Assembly: GCA_905203765.1 (NCBI GenBank)
Contig: CAJKXC010000007.1
Span: forward strand, 15,975 to 79,974
Direction: 5' to 3'
From: an uncultured Bacteroides sp.
GTDB taxonomy: Bacteria; Bacteroidota; Bacteroidia; Bacteroidales; Bacteroidaceae
DNA: 64,000 nt
This document shows positions 35,923 through 44,613 of the stretch, in pieces. The first letter of the stretch is position 1; each line of letters begins with the position of its first letter. The notes under the pieces were generated by a model, which was not told the origin of the DNA, ran no database searches, and saw nothing but the letters and a program-made list of their open reading frames with translations. A program made the translations under genes and the position numbers.

Positions 35923-36669
35923 ATGAGTAAAGTAGTCATTGAACTCCAAAATATCAAACGGAACTTCCAGGTGGGAGACGAAACCGTGCATGCCTTGCGC
36001 GGCGTTTCGTTCACCATCAACGAAGGCGAGTTTGTCACCATCATGGGTACTTCCGGTTCGGGCAAATCGACCCTGCTGAACACCCTCGGCTGCCTCGACA
36101 CCCCAACCAGCGGAGAGTATCTGCTGGACGGAATCTCCGTGCGCACCATGAGCAAGCCCCAGCGTGCCGTACTGAGGAACCGCAAGATCGGCTTCGTCTT
36201 CCAAAGCTACAACCTGCTTGCCAAGACCACCGCCGTAGAAAACGTGGAACTGCCGTTGATGTACAACTCCTCGGTATCTGCCGCCGAAAGACGCCGGCGC
36301 GCCATCGAAGCCCTGCAATCCGTAGGGCTGGGCGACCGTCTGGAACATAAATCCAACCAGATGTCCGGCGGACAGATGCAGCGCGTAGCCATCGCCCGCG
36401 CCCTGGTGAACAATCCTGCCGTCATCCTGGCGGACGAAGCGACGGGTAACCTCGATACGCGTACCTCTTTTGAAATATTGGTTCTGTTTCAGAAGCTGCA
36501 CGCCGAAGGACGAACCATCATCTTCGTAACCCACAACCCCGAAATAGCCCAGTACAGCAGCCGCAACATCGTGCTGCGCGACGGGCGGGTGAAGGAAGAC
36601 AGCCCCAACCTCCACATACTGAATGCTGCCGAAGCATTGGCGGCATTGCCCAAGCAAGAGGATGAGTAA
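35923..36669 (+). CDS. MacB-type ABC transporter ATPase
   Basis: 248 residues of the LolD/MacB ATPase group. Walker A is GTSGSGKST, signature [14 protein letters not shown], Walker [13 protein letters not shown], and the H-loop FVTHNPEIA. The insertion [21 protein letters not shown] holds the Q-loop. In E. coli the ATPase and permease are fused; here they are separate genes, as is common in Bacteroidetes. Confidence 0.93.
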   Translation: MSKVVIELQNIKRNFQVGDETVHALRGVSFTINEGEFVTIMGTSGSGKSTLLNTLGCLDTPTSGEYLLDGISVRTMSKPQRAVLRNRKIGFVFQSYNLLAKTTAVENVELPLMYNSSVSAAERRRRAIEALQSVGLGDRLEHKSNQMSGGQMQRVAIARALVNNPAVILADEATGNLDTRTSFEILVLFQKLHAEGRTIIFVTHNPEIAQYSSRNIVLRDGRVKEDSPNLHILNAAEALAALPKQEDE

Positions 36670-36699
36670 ATGAACGATAAACTGTTTAAACCATAGAAA

Positions 36700-37920
36700 A
36701 TGAACGGAACAAACCTATTCAAAATAGCCCTGCGCGCCTTGTCCAACAACAAGTTACGGGCATTCCTCACCATGTTGGGCATCATCATCGGTGTGGCGTC
36801 CGTCATCACCATGCTTGCCATCGGACAAGGTTCCAAGAAGAGCATCCAGGCACAAATATCCGAAATGGGCTCCAACATGATTATGATACATCCGGGAGCC
36901 GATATGCGTGGTGGCGTCCGCCAAGACCCCAGTGCCATGCAGACACTGAAACTGGCGGATTACGAAGCATTGCGCAACGAAACAAACTTCCTCGCCGCCG
37001 TCAGCCCCAACGTCTCCTCCAGCGGACAGCTCATTGCGGGCAACAACAACTACCCCTCTTCCGTGAGCGGCGTAGGCACCGACTATCTCGAGATCCGCCA
37101 GCTCAGTGTGGCGAACGGGGAGATGTTCACCGAAGCCGACATACAGACGTCCGCCAAAGTTTGCGTTATCGGAAAAACCATTCAGGATAACCTCTTTCCC
37201 GGGGGCGAAGACCCTGTAGGACGGATTATCCGCTTCAACCAAGTACCCTTCCGCGTGGTGGGTGTGCTCAAATCAAAAGGTTACAACTCCATGGGTATGG
37301 ACCAGGACGACGTGGTACTTGCCCCGTACAGCACCGTGATGAAACGACTGCTGGCACAGACTTATCTAAGCGGCATCTTCGCCTCCGCCCTCAGTGAGGA
37401 CATGACGGACAATGCCACCGAAGAAGTCACCGAGATACTGCGAAGGAATCATAAGTTGAAACAGAGCGATGACGATGACTTCACCATCCGCAGCCAACAG
37501 GAACTCAGTACCATGCTGAACTCCACCACCGACCTGATGACGACACTGCTTGCCTGCATTGCCGGTATCTCGCTCGTAGTGGGCGGCATCGGCATCATGA
37601 ACATCATGTATGTATCGGTGACGGAACGTACACGCGAGATAGGACTTCGGATGTCTGTCGGTGCCCGTGGCGTGGACATTCTAAGCCAATTCCTGATAGA
37701 GGCCATCCTTATCAGCATTACCGGTGGCATTATCGGCGTCATCATCGGATGCGGTGCCAGCTGGATAGTGAAGAGCGTAGCCCATTGGCCCATCTTTATC
37801 CAGGCTTGGAGCGTATTCCTATCATTTGCCGTATGTACGGTAACCGGTGTGTTCTTCGGCTGGTATCCTGCCAAGAAGGCAGCAGACCTGGACCCGATAG
37901 AAGCGATACGATACGAGTAA
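36700..37920 (+). CDS. MacB-type FtsX permease
   Basis: 406 residues. TM helix 1 (FLTMLGIIIGVASVITMLAIG) is followed by a large periplasmic MacB_PCD domain (residues about 45-270) and three TM helices in the FtsX domain (IAGISLVVGGIGIMNIMYVSVTERTREIG onwards). It ends DLDPIEAIRYE*, the usual MacB terminus. It works with the ATPase and adaptor before it to export peptides, drugs or lipoproteins. Confidence 0.93.
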   Translation: MNGTNLFKIALRALSNNKLRAFLTMLGIIIGVASVITMLAIGQGSKKSIQAQISEMGSNMIMIHPGADMRGGVRQDPSAMQTLKLADYEALRNETNFLAAVSPNVSSSGQLIAGNNNYPSSVSGVGTDYLEIRQLSVANGEMFTEADIQTSAKVCVIGKTIQDNLFPGGEDPVGRIIRFNQVPFRVVGVLKSKGYNSMGMDQDDVVLAPYSTVMKRLLAQTYLSGIFASALSEDMTDNATEEVTEILRRNHKLKQSDDDDFTIRSQQELSTMLNSTTDLMTTLLACIAGISLVVGGIGIMNIMYVSVTERTREIGLRMSVGARGVDILSQFLIEAILISITGGIIGVIIGCGASWIVKSVAHWPIFIQAWSVFLSFAVCTVTGVFFGWYPAKKAADLDPIEAIRYE

Positions 37921-37924
37921 AAAG

Positions 37925-38004
37925 AATTATGATTTATGAATTATGATTTATTTGCTTCATAAACTCATACTCATAACTTATAAATCATAATTCATAAATC
38001 ATAA
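37925..38004. repeat. A/T-rich inverted repeat (about 25-base arms)
   Basis: The left arm (37926-37951; modules ATTATGATTTATGA) and right arm (37980-38004) are near-perfect complements around a loop of about 28 bases. It lies between the efflux permease and the LytS-type kinase gene and touches the promoter of the latter. Confidence 0.8.
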
Positions 38005-38012
38005 CTTCTTCT

Positions 38013-38020
38013 TATCTTTG
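38013..38020 (+). promoter_or_regulatory. -7 box next to the LytS-type kinase start
   Basis: TATCTTTG ends 7 bases before the only plausible ATG (38028), so a transcript from it would be leaderless or nearly so. Confidence 0.55.
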
Positions 38021-38027
38021 CATTATT

Positions 38028-39095
38028 ATGAAACAGATCCCCTCCTCCCGCCCTCGCATCATTGAAGTCCTGACTCACGTCATCGGCTGGGGAATCGTAT
38101 TCGGCTTCCCTTTCCTGATGATGACACGCAGCGGATTCAACATCACTTGGATGGATTACCTGCGTCATGGCAGTATCATTCCCATCTCCTTCTTCATTGT
38201 GTTTTACGTGAACTATTGCTTTCTCATCCCCCGATATATGTTCGAGGGACGTATCAAGCAATATCTGATACTGAACATACTGCTGATACTGTGCATTGCC
38301 GCCGGAGCGCATCTGTGGCAGGAATATACATTTCAAACATTTATCAAGGGGGGCGTTGGGAAGGGAGAACGACACATGGGACCTCCCAAATGGATATTTA
38401 TCCTGCGTGATATATTTTCCATGGTATTGACCGTCGGCCTAAGTGCCGCCATCAAGATGAGCAGCCGTTGGGTGCAAATGGATGCCGCCCGTCGCGAAGC
38501 CGAAAAGAACCGCACGGAAGCTGAGCTGAAGAACCTGCGCAACCAGCTTAATCCGCACTTCCTGCTCAATACGCTGAACAATATTTATGCCCTTATCGCA
38601 TTTAATACCGACAAGGCGCAGGCAGCTGTACAGGAGTTAAGCCGCCTCCTTCGCCACGTGCTCTACGACAATCAGCAGAATTTCGTCACCCTCGACAAAG
38701 AGATGGATTTCATCCGCAATTACATTGAGCTGATGCGCATCCGTCTGTCCGCCAACGTCACCGTAGAAACACAAATCGACATCCGCCCGGACAGCCGTAC
38801 GGAAATAGCTCCGCTCATATTTATCTCTCTCATAGAGAATGCCTTCAAACATGGCATTTCTCCTACCGAACCCAGCTTCATCCGCATCCACTTCAGCGAA
38901 GCCCCCGGAGAGGTGCGCTGCGAAATAACCAACAGCTACCACCCCAAGAATGAAACCGACAAAAGCGGAAGCGGCATCGGACTGGAACAGGTGCAAAAGC
39001 GACTGGAACTAACCTATCCCGGCCGCTACAACTGGCAGCAGGGAGTGAGTGAAGACGGAAAAGAATATAAATCGGTTTTAGTGATAAAGGTGTAG
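38028..39095 (+). CDS. LytS/YehU-type sensor histidine kinase
   Basis: 355 residues. Four N-terminal TM helices (residues about 12-140) precede a His_kinase domain with LRNQLNPHFLLNTLNNIYAL (phospho-acceptor His177), and a HATPase region with PLIFISLIENAFKHGI and SGIGLEQVQKRLEL. The membrane part has no recognised ligand domain. It is paired with the LytTR regulator 30 bases downstream. Position after the MacAB-like genes suggests these are its targets (inference). Confidence 0.92.
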   Translation: MKQIPSSRPRIIEVLTHVIGWGIVFGFPFLMMTRSGFNITWMDYLRHGSIIPISFFIVFYVNYCFLIPRYMFEGRIKQYLILNILLILCIAAGAHLWQEYTFQTFIKGGVGKGERHMGPPKWIFILRDIFSMVLTVGLSAAIKMSSRWVQMDAARREAEKNRTEAELKNLRNQLNPHFLLNTLNNIYALIAFNTDKAQAAVQELSRLLRHVLYDNQQNFVTLDKEMDFIRNYIELMRIRLSANVTVETQIDIRPDSRTEIAPLIFISLIENAFKHGISPTEPSFIRIHFSEAPGEVRCEITNSYHPKNETDKSGSGIGLEQVQKRLELTYPGRYNWQQGVSEDGKEYKSVLVIKV

Positions 39096-39125
39096 AGGGT
39101 ATCACTTTTTAAATATAAAAGGACT

Positions 39126-39827
39126 ATGAATCTGAACTGTGCAATCGTAGACGACGAGCCTCTGGCCTTAGAATTGCTGGAAAGCTACGTCAATAAAACC
39201 CCGTTTCTGAAACTGATCGGGAAGTATTCCAGTGCTGTGCAGGCAATGAAAGAATTGCCGGAAAAGCATGTCGACCTGCTTTTCCTCGACATTCAGATGC
39301 CGGAACTGAACGGACTCGAATTCTCAAAGATGGTAGATCCTACCACCCGTATTGTCTTCACCACCGCCTTCGGTCAATACGCTATAGACGGTTACAAAGT
39401 CAATGCACTGGACTATCTGCTGAAACCCATTTCCTATGTAGACTTTCTGCAGGCTGCCAACAAAGCCGTACAATGGTTCGAATTATTACAACAGCCCAAA
39501 GAAGAGATCCAAAGCATTTTCGTAAAGAGCGACTACAAACTGGTACAAATAGAACTAAGAAAAATATTATACATAGAGGGATTAAAGGATTATATCAAAA
39601 TCTACGAGGAAGATTCGCCCAAGCCCATACTGTCACTGATGAGCATGAAAGCGATGGAAGAACTTCTGCCATCCTCACGCTTCATGCGCGTCCATCGTTC
39701 TTATATTGTTCAGAAAGACAAAATACGGGTTATCGACCGCGGGCGCATTGTCTTCGGAAAGAATTATATTCCGATAAGTGATAGTTACAAACAAGCATTT
39801 CAAGACTTTTTAGACCAAAGGAGTTGA
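39126..39827 (+). CDS. LytTR-family response regulator
   Basis: 233 residues. The receiver domain has acidic AIVDDEPLA, phospho-acceptor Asp55 in LLFLDIQMPELNG, TAFGQYAIDGY and Lys in YLLKPISY. The LytTR DNA-binding domain covers residues about 135-230, with VKSDYKLVQIELRKILYIEGL, FMRVHRSYIV and GKNYIPISDSYK. It is the cognate regulator of the preceding kinase. Confidence 0.94.
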   Translation: MNLNCAIVDDEPLALELLESYVNKTPFLKLIGKYSSAVQAMKELPEKHVDLLFLDIQMPELNGLEFSKMVDPTTRIVFTTAFGQYAIDGYKVNALDYLLKPISYVDFLQAANKAVQWFELLQQPKEEIQSIFVKSDYKLVQIELRKILYIEGLKDYIKIYEEDSPKPILSLMSMKAMEELLPSSRFMRVHRSYIVQKDKIRVIDRGRIVFGKNYIPISDSYKQAFQDFLDQRS

Positions 39828-39885
39828 AATATATTCCTGATTTATCGATAAAAATAAAATTACCGTCGATTAATATATACAATTC

Positions 39886-39917
39886 TTTGCATATTAAAAG
39901 ATGTTTTTATATCTTTG
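39886..39917 (+). promoter_or_regulatory. Strong promoter of the small RNA candidate
   Basis: TTTG (39886-39889) and TATCTTTG (39910-39917) are spaced by 20 bases, a full-consensus Bacteroides promoter. No start codon follows before the terminator. Confidence 0.75.
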
Positions 39918-39921
39918 CAGC

Positions 39922-40031
39922 GAACAGATAGGAGTTGTGAAACTCCCCCAATAGAATAGTTTAGTTAAGTCTAGTTTAGTTTTTGTGTAAAGCACTTCCT
40001 CCGTAAGCGAACGACAGGAAGTGCTTTTTTT
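39922..40031 (+). ncRNA. Candidate small RNA with its own promoter and terminator
   Basis: From the predicted start (about 39922) to the T run at 40031 is about 110 bases with no ATG. Its parts in order are a tight hairpin GGAGTT-GTGA-AACTCC (39931-39946), an A/T-rich single-stranded middle containing TAGTTTAGTT twice (39957-39966 and 39972-39981), and a terminator of a perfect 12-base stem (AAAGCACTTCCT, 39989-40000; complement at 40016-40027) with a 15-base loop and T7. It lies between the LytTR regulator and the DUF6377 regulator. I do not recognise it as a named RNA family. The unpaired repeats could be a base-pairing seed (inference). Confidence 0.7.
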
Positions 40032-40062
40032 ATGGAGATAACCTTAATTAAAGAAAAAATTC

Positions 40063-40070
40063 TATCTTTG
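40063..40070 (+). promoter_or_regulatory. -7 box of the DUF6377 gene
   Basis: TATCTTTG, 34 bases before the ATG at 40104. It lies downstream of the longer in-frame ATG at 40032 and so supports 40104. Confidence 0.6.
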
Positions 40071-40103
40071 TGCATCATCAATAATGAGGCTATACAGTTG
40101 ACC

Positions 40104-41804
40104 ATGAAACATACAATGAACATATCCCGGAAAAGCTATATAATGCTATTACTACTTTTCGTTTTTTCTGCCCTGTTATATGGAAAGAACGATCTTAAAT
40201 CCATATCAGATTCCTTGGATTATGTAATGAAGAACAAAGAACAATACATCCGGCACAAAGAACTGGAGATAAGCAGCCTTCAAAAACTTCTCGATAAAAA
40301 AGGGAACTCACTGGAATATGAGTATGAAATAAACTGCAAACTCTCTGACGAATATAAGAAATTCCGGCTGGACTCTGCCATCCTTTATGCAGAGAGGGCC
40401 ATTGAAATTGCCCGGGTTCTGAAAACCCCTCACCTGAAATCCACATCAGACATAAACCTTGCCCGCCTATATTCTTACTCCGGACGGTTCCGCGAATCGG
40501 AAGAGATACTGAAAAACTTTAATCCACAAGAACTTTCTCCACAGACATTGGCGGATTATTATGAAGCATACCTTCGCTTCTTTGAGCATTACTCGGCGAT
40601 AAGCAATCAACCCAGATATTCCGTTCAAACAGAAAGGTATCGTGACTCGCTACTTACTGTATTAGACCCTACTTCATTTGATTACAAGGTTAATTTAGTC
40701 CACAAATATGTCGTCACGAAGCAAATAACAGAAGCTGAGACAATATTGCATACACTACTGCAGGAAGAAGGTATGGAAACTCCCAGAACTGCAGTCATTA
40801 CTTACTATCTCGGAGCTATCAGCGAAATGAGAGGTGAAGTGGAACAGGAAAAGAAATACCACATGCTATCAGCCATAGCCGACGTGAAGAATGCCATTAA
40901 AGAAAATGCTTCCTTCCAACGGCTAGCCATCATCTGCTATCATGCAGGAGATATTGAAGACGCGTTCAAGTATTCCCATTTTGCCATTGAGGATGCCAGA
41001 TTCTCCGGAGTCCAGTTCAGAACCGCGCAACTTTCAGCACTCTATTCCATAATAAATACTTCGTATCAAGAAAAGGAAAGAGCGACAAATAGCAAACTGA
41101 AGACATATCTCATTCTGATAAGCCTTCTCTCTCTGTTCTTGATTCTGTTGGTGGTATACATCTATAAGCAGATGCACAAAGTTTCGGTCATAAAAGAAAA
41201 GCTTTCCCTGACCAATGACAAACTGAATGCGCTGAACAATGAACTGAACGACAAGAATGACATGCTGAAGAACCGGTATGTACAATTGTCGGAATCGAAC
41301 TCCGTCAAAGAACAGTATATCGCCCAATTCTTTGATATCTGTTCCACCTATATTGATAAAATGGAAGAATACCGCAAAATGCTGTACAAGCTTGGAATCA
41401 ACAAACAATATGAGGAGCTGATGAACAAGTTGAAGTCTACATCCATCATCGATAATGAGCTTGATGAATTGTACTCCCATTTTGATAAGATATTCCTGAA
41501 CCTGTATCCCACATTTGTTTCCGATTTCAATGCCTTGCTGGTAGACAGCGAGAAAATCATCTTGAAGAAAGACGATATGTTGAACAAAGAACTCAGAATA
41601 TATGCACTATTCCGTTTAGGTATAACAGACAGTGTAAAAATAGCCAGCTTCCTGCGTTGTTCCATGAGCACTATCTATAACTACCGGACGAAGATGAGAA
41701 ACAAAGCTGCCGAGAAACGCGATGAATTCGAAGAATTAATTATGGGAATAGGCAACAACAGTTCTACAAACCATCTACAAAAAAACGAAGATAAAAAAGC
41801 ATAA
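40104..41804 (+). CDS. DUF6377 membrane-bound transcriptional regulator
   Basis: About 566 residues from ATG 40104. N-terminal signal/TM (SYIMLLLLFVFSALLYG), then a helical TPR-like periplasmic region, one TM helix (YLILISLLSLFLILLVVYIY), a coiled coil (KEKLSLTNDKLNALNNELND) and a cytoplasmic DUF6377 part. This ends in a helix-turn-helix-like segment, ALFRLGITDSVKIASFLRCS followed by MSTIYNYRTKMRN. Family members sit beside polysaccharide or glycoside operons and are thought to sense a periplasmic ligand and act on DNA from the membrane. It precedes the 3-keto-glycoside operon by 200 bases, so it is its likely regulator. The upstream ATG at 40032 is rejected because the promoter lies after it. 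Confidence 0.87.
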   Translation: MKHTMNISRKSYIMLLLLFVFSALLYGKNDLKSISDSLDYVMKNKEQYIRHKELEISSLQKLLDKKGNSLEYEYEINCKLSDEYKKFRLDSAILYAERAIEIARVLKTPHLKSTSDINLARLYSYSGRFRESEEILKNFNPQELSPQTLADYYEAYLRFFEHYSAISNQPRYSVQTERYRDSLLTVLDPTSFDYKVNLVHKYVVTKQITEAETILHTLLQEEGMETPRTAVITYYLGAISEMRGEVEQEKKYHMLSAIADVKNAIKENASFQRLAIICYHAGDIEDAFKYSHFAIEDARFSGVQFRTAQLSALYSIINTSYQEKERATNSKLKTYLILISLLSLFLILLVVYIYKQMHKVSVIKEKLSLTNDKLNALNNELNDKNDMLKNRYVQLSESNSVKEQYIAQFFDICSTYIDKMEEYRKMLYKLGINKQYEELMNKLKSTSIIDNELDELYSHFDKIFLNLYPTFVSDFNALLVDSEKIILKKDDMLNKELRIYALFRLGITDSVKIASFLRCSMSTIYNYRTKMRNKAAEKRDEFEELIMGIGNNSSTNHLQKNEDKKA

Positions 41805-41861
41805 TATACTGATTATCATCATATACCACATCTTCACTTTCTACATAATTAGATTTAAGCT

Positions 41862-41891
41862 TTTGAAAGGCTCTATTTAATCCTAACTTTG
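41862..41891 (+). promoter_or_regulatory. Promoter of the 3-keto-glycoside operon
   Basis: TTTG (41862-41865) and TAACTTTG (41884-41891), spaced by 18 bases. The leader to the first ATG (42004) is about 108 bases, long enough for regulation, but I see no known riboswitch. Confidence 0.65.
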
Positions 41892-42003
41892 TAAAGAGGA
41901 AAAATTGTTCGCTTCTTATATCTGGTAACAATCGCTGAAGCAGCAAAACTCCTGGCATTCTTTTCCATTACGAATAACCTTTATTAATAATAATACGGAT
42001 GAC

Positions 42004-43089
42004 ATGCACACACTAATTAAAGTTGGACTAATAGGCTTCGGCCGAATGGGAAGATTTTATCTTGAAGAAATGCAAAAGAGCGGCAGATGGGAAGTAGCAT
42101 ATATATGTGATACTGATCCCAGGAGTCGTGAACTTGCAAAGAAGTTATCCCCGCATTCAAAGGTAGTACAAGACGAACAGGAAATTCTAAATGACGAAAC
42201 AGTACAAGTAGTCGGTCTCTTTGCTCTGGCAAACTCAAGGAAAGAACAAATAGACAGAGCTATCCAAAGCGGGAAACATATCATAAGTGAAAAACCCATT
42301 GCCGATACTATCGAAAGAGAATGGGAAGCTGTACAAGCTGCCGAGAACACGACCCTCTTTTCTACCACTAACCTCTACCTTCGCAATTCCTGGTATCATA
42401 ACTACATAAAAGATTGTATCGACGATGGCGAAATCGGAGAATTGGCCGTCATACGCGTATGCCATCTTACCCCCGGACTTGCTCCGGGCGAAGGACACCA
42501 ATATGAAGGTCCCGCATTCCACGATTGCGGAATGCACTATGTGGATATTGCCAGATGGTATGCCGGATGCGACTATAAGACGTGGAATGCACAAGCCGTA
42601 AGGATGTGGGACTACAAAGACCCGTGGCACTTGCAATGCCATGGCACCTTCGAGAACGGAGTCGTCTTTGACATTACCCAGGGACATGCATACGGACAAC
42701 TTTCACTGGTACAAACCCACAATTCGTACATAGATATAATAGGTACAAAAGGAATTGTGCGCATGACCCATGATTTCAAGACCGCCGTAGTCGAGTTGCA
42801 CGGAGTATCCCAAACGATCCGTGAAGAAAGGCCCTTCGGTGGAAAGAACATAGATGTGCTGTGCAACTTGTTTGCCAATTCAATAGAATCGGGCATAAGA
42901 GACCCGCACTTGCCTACATTTCGCGATTCTGCGATAGCCTCGGAATATGCCTGGAGATTTCTGGACGATGCCCGCAGCAATGATCTTCCGGCTATCGGCG
43001 ACACGCAGACACTCGAAAAGATATTGCAGAGAAGAAGAACCATGAAGAACGGATATGGACTATTGCGTTCTAAATATATTATTGTTTAA
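42004..43089 (+). CDS. Gfo/Idh/MocA-family oxidoreductase, cytoplasmic type
   Basis: 361 residues. The Rossmann motif VGLIGFGRMG is at residues 7-16, the family EKP motif is in HIISEKPIADT (Lys of EKP is catalytic in the family), and the C-terminal domain has FHDCGMHYVDIARWYAG. The start MHTLIKVGLIGFG leaves no room for a signal peptide. The family oxidises or reduces sugar hydroxyls with NAD(P). The operon partners suggest oxidation at C3 of a sugar ring or reduction of the 3-keto product. First gene of the operon. Confidence 0.9.
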   Translation: MHTLIKVGLIGFGRMGRFYLEEMQKSGRWEVAYICDTDPRSRELAKKLSPHSKVVQDEQEILNDETVQVVGLFALANSRKEQIDRAIQSGKHIISEKPIADTIEREWEAVQAAENTTLFSTTNLYLRNSWYHNYIKDCIDDGEIGELAVIRVCHLTPGLAPGEGHQYEGPAFHDCGMHYVDIARWYAGCDYKTWNAQAVRMWDYKDPWHLQCHGTFENGVVFDITQGHAYGQLSLVQTHNSYIDIIGTKGIVRMTHDFKTAVVELHGVSQTIREERPFGGKNIDVLCNLFANSIESGIRDPHLPTFRDSAIASEYAWRFLDDARSNDLPAIGDTQTLEKILQRRRTMKNGYGLLRSKYIIV

Positions 43090-43104
43090 AAATCAATTAA
43101 AGTT

Positions 43105-44571
43105 ATGGCAAATTTTACAAGAAGAAAATTTCTGAAGACAGGGGCTGCTGCCATTGCAGGGCTTACTATCGTCCCGAACACAGTTTTGGGTAAATCATTC
43201 GGTCATGTGCCCCCCAGTGATAAACTGAACATCCTGGGTGTTGGTATCGGAGGACGTGGTGCGCAAGTATTGCGAGACATGAACTCACAAAACATCATCG
43301 GACTCTGTGACGTAGACTGGAAGTACAGCGACCATGTTTTCAAAGAATATCCCAATGCTAAGAGATACCGCGATTATCGGAAGATGTTCGACGAATTGGG
43401 CAAGTCTGCCGATGCGGTTATGGTAGCCACTGCCGACCACACTCATGCTTTAGTGGCTTCACAAGCCATCACAATGGGAAAACATGTCTATGTAGAAAAG
43501 CCATTGACACACACTGTATACGAATCCAGACTTCTTACCAAGCTGGCCGACAAATACCAAGTGGCAACACAGATGGGTAACCAGGGTGCTTCCGGCGAAG
43601 GAGTACGCAAGATGTGCGAATGGATATGGAACGGCGAAATCGGTGAAGTAACAAAGGTGGAAACCTTTACCGACCGTCCGATATGGCCGCAAGGCATGAA
43701 CCGTCCCGAGAAGGTGGAAAAGGTACCAAGCTCACTGGAGTGGGACTTGTTCCTGGGCCCTGCCAAATATCGTGATTACAACTCAATCTACACACCGTGG
43801 AACTGGCGCGGATGGTGGGACTTCGGTACAGGTGCATTGGGCGATATGGCTTGCCACATCCTGCATCCGGTATTCAAAGGATTGAAACTGGGATATCCTA
43901 CCAAGGTTCAAGGTAGCTCCACACTGTTGTTGACGGATTGCGCTCCGAGTGCACAAAGCATCAAGTTCACCTTCCCGGCACGTCCTAACCTGCCTAAGGT
44001 CGGTATGCCCGAAGTAGAAGTTTACTGGTACGACGGTGGTTTGAAGCCGATGCGTCCCGAAGGTTTCCCTGCCGGAAAAGAAATGAATCACCAGGGTGGT
44101 TGCGTTATCTTCTACGGAACAAAAGATACATTGGTTTGCGGTTGCTACGGTGCCGACCCCTGGTTGATGTCAGGAAGAACTCCGAGCGCTCCGAAGGTAC
44201 TGAGAGAAATCAACACATCTCACCAGATGGACTGGGTACGCGCTTGTAAAGAAAGTGCAGCGAACCGCGTTCCGACAGCCTCTCCTTTCAGCGAAGCAGG
44301 TCCGTTCAACGAAATGGTGGTTATGGGAGTACTCGGTGTAAGACTGCAAGGCCTCAACCAGGAACTGCATTGGGATGGAGAAAACATGCGTTTCACCAAC
44401 ATCGATCCTTCTGCTACGATTCGTACAGTGATCAAGGACGGTTTCCAGATTAAGGACGGACACCCGACGTTCAACAAGACGATGACCGATCCGGTTAATG
44501 CACAGGCATTTGCTCAGGAACTTATCAAGCACACATATCGTGACGGTTGGAAATTGCCCGATATGCCCTAA
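43105..44571 (+). CDS. Periplasmic Gfo/Idh/MocA-family oxidoreductase with Tat signal
   Basis: 488 residues. The twin-arginine signal TRRKFLKTGAAAIAGLTIVP indicates export of a folded protein with its bound NAD(H). Further motifs are NILGVGIGGRGAQVLRD (nucleotide binding), ATADHTHALVASQAI, HVYVEKPLTHTVYE (EKP) and FGTGALGDMACHILHPVF. Length matches the exported subgroup. Such enzymes are proposed to oxidise glycosides at C3 so that lyase/hydrolase partners can split them. It lies 15 bases after the first oxidoreductase. Confidence 0.92.
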   Translation: MANFTRRKFLKTGAAAIAGLTIVPNTVLGKSFGHVPPSDKLNILGVGIGGRGAQVLRDMNSQNIIGLCDVDWKYSDHVFKEYPNAKRYRDYRKMFDELGKSADAVMVATADHTHALVASQAITMGKHVYVEKPLTHTVYESRLLTKLADKYQVATQMGNQGASGEGVRKMCEWIWNGEIGEVTKVETFTDRPIWPQGMNRPEKVEKVPSSLEWDLFLGPAKYRDYNSIYTPWNWRGWWDFGTGALGDMACHILHPVFKGLKLGYPTKVQGSSTLLLTDCAPSAQSIKFTFPARPNLPKVGMPEVEVYWYDGGLKPMRPEGFPAGKEMNHQGGCVIFYGTKDTLVCGCYGADPWLMSGRTPSAPKVLREINTSHQMDWVRACKESAANRVPTASPFSEAGPFNEMVVMGVLGVRLQGLNQELHWDGENMRFTNIDPSATIRTVIKDGFQIKDGHPTFNKTMTDPVNAQAFAQELIKHTYRDGWKLPDMP

Positions 44572-44613
44572 TTAAAATAAAACGATTAACAAATTACTTC
44601 AAATTAAACAGTT

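Noticed and set aside
41764..41958. Minus-strand 64-codon frame before the 3-keto-glycoside operon
   Set aside because: Overlaps the operon promoter and the end of the DUF6377 gene; no motif and no promoter of its own.
41892..42003. Riboswitch in the leader of about 108 bases before the oxidoreductase operon
   Set aside because: Only a 5-base stem was seen; no conserved riboswitch core recognised.
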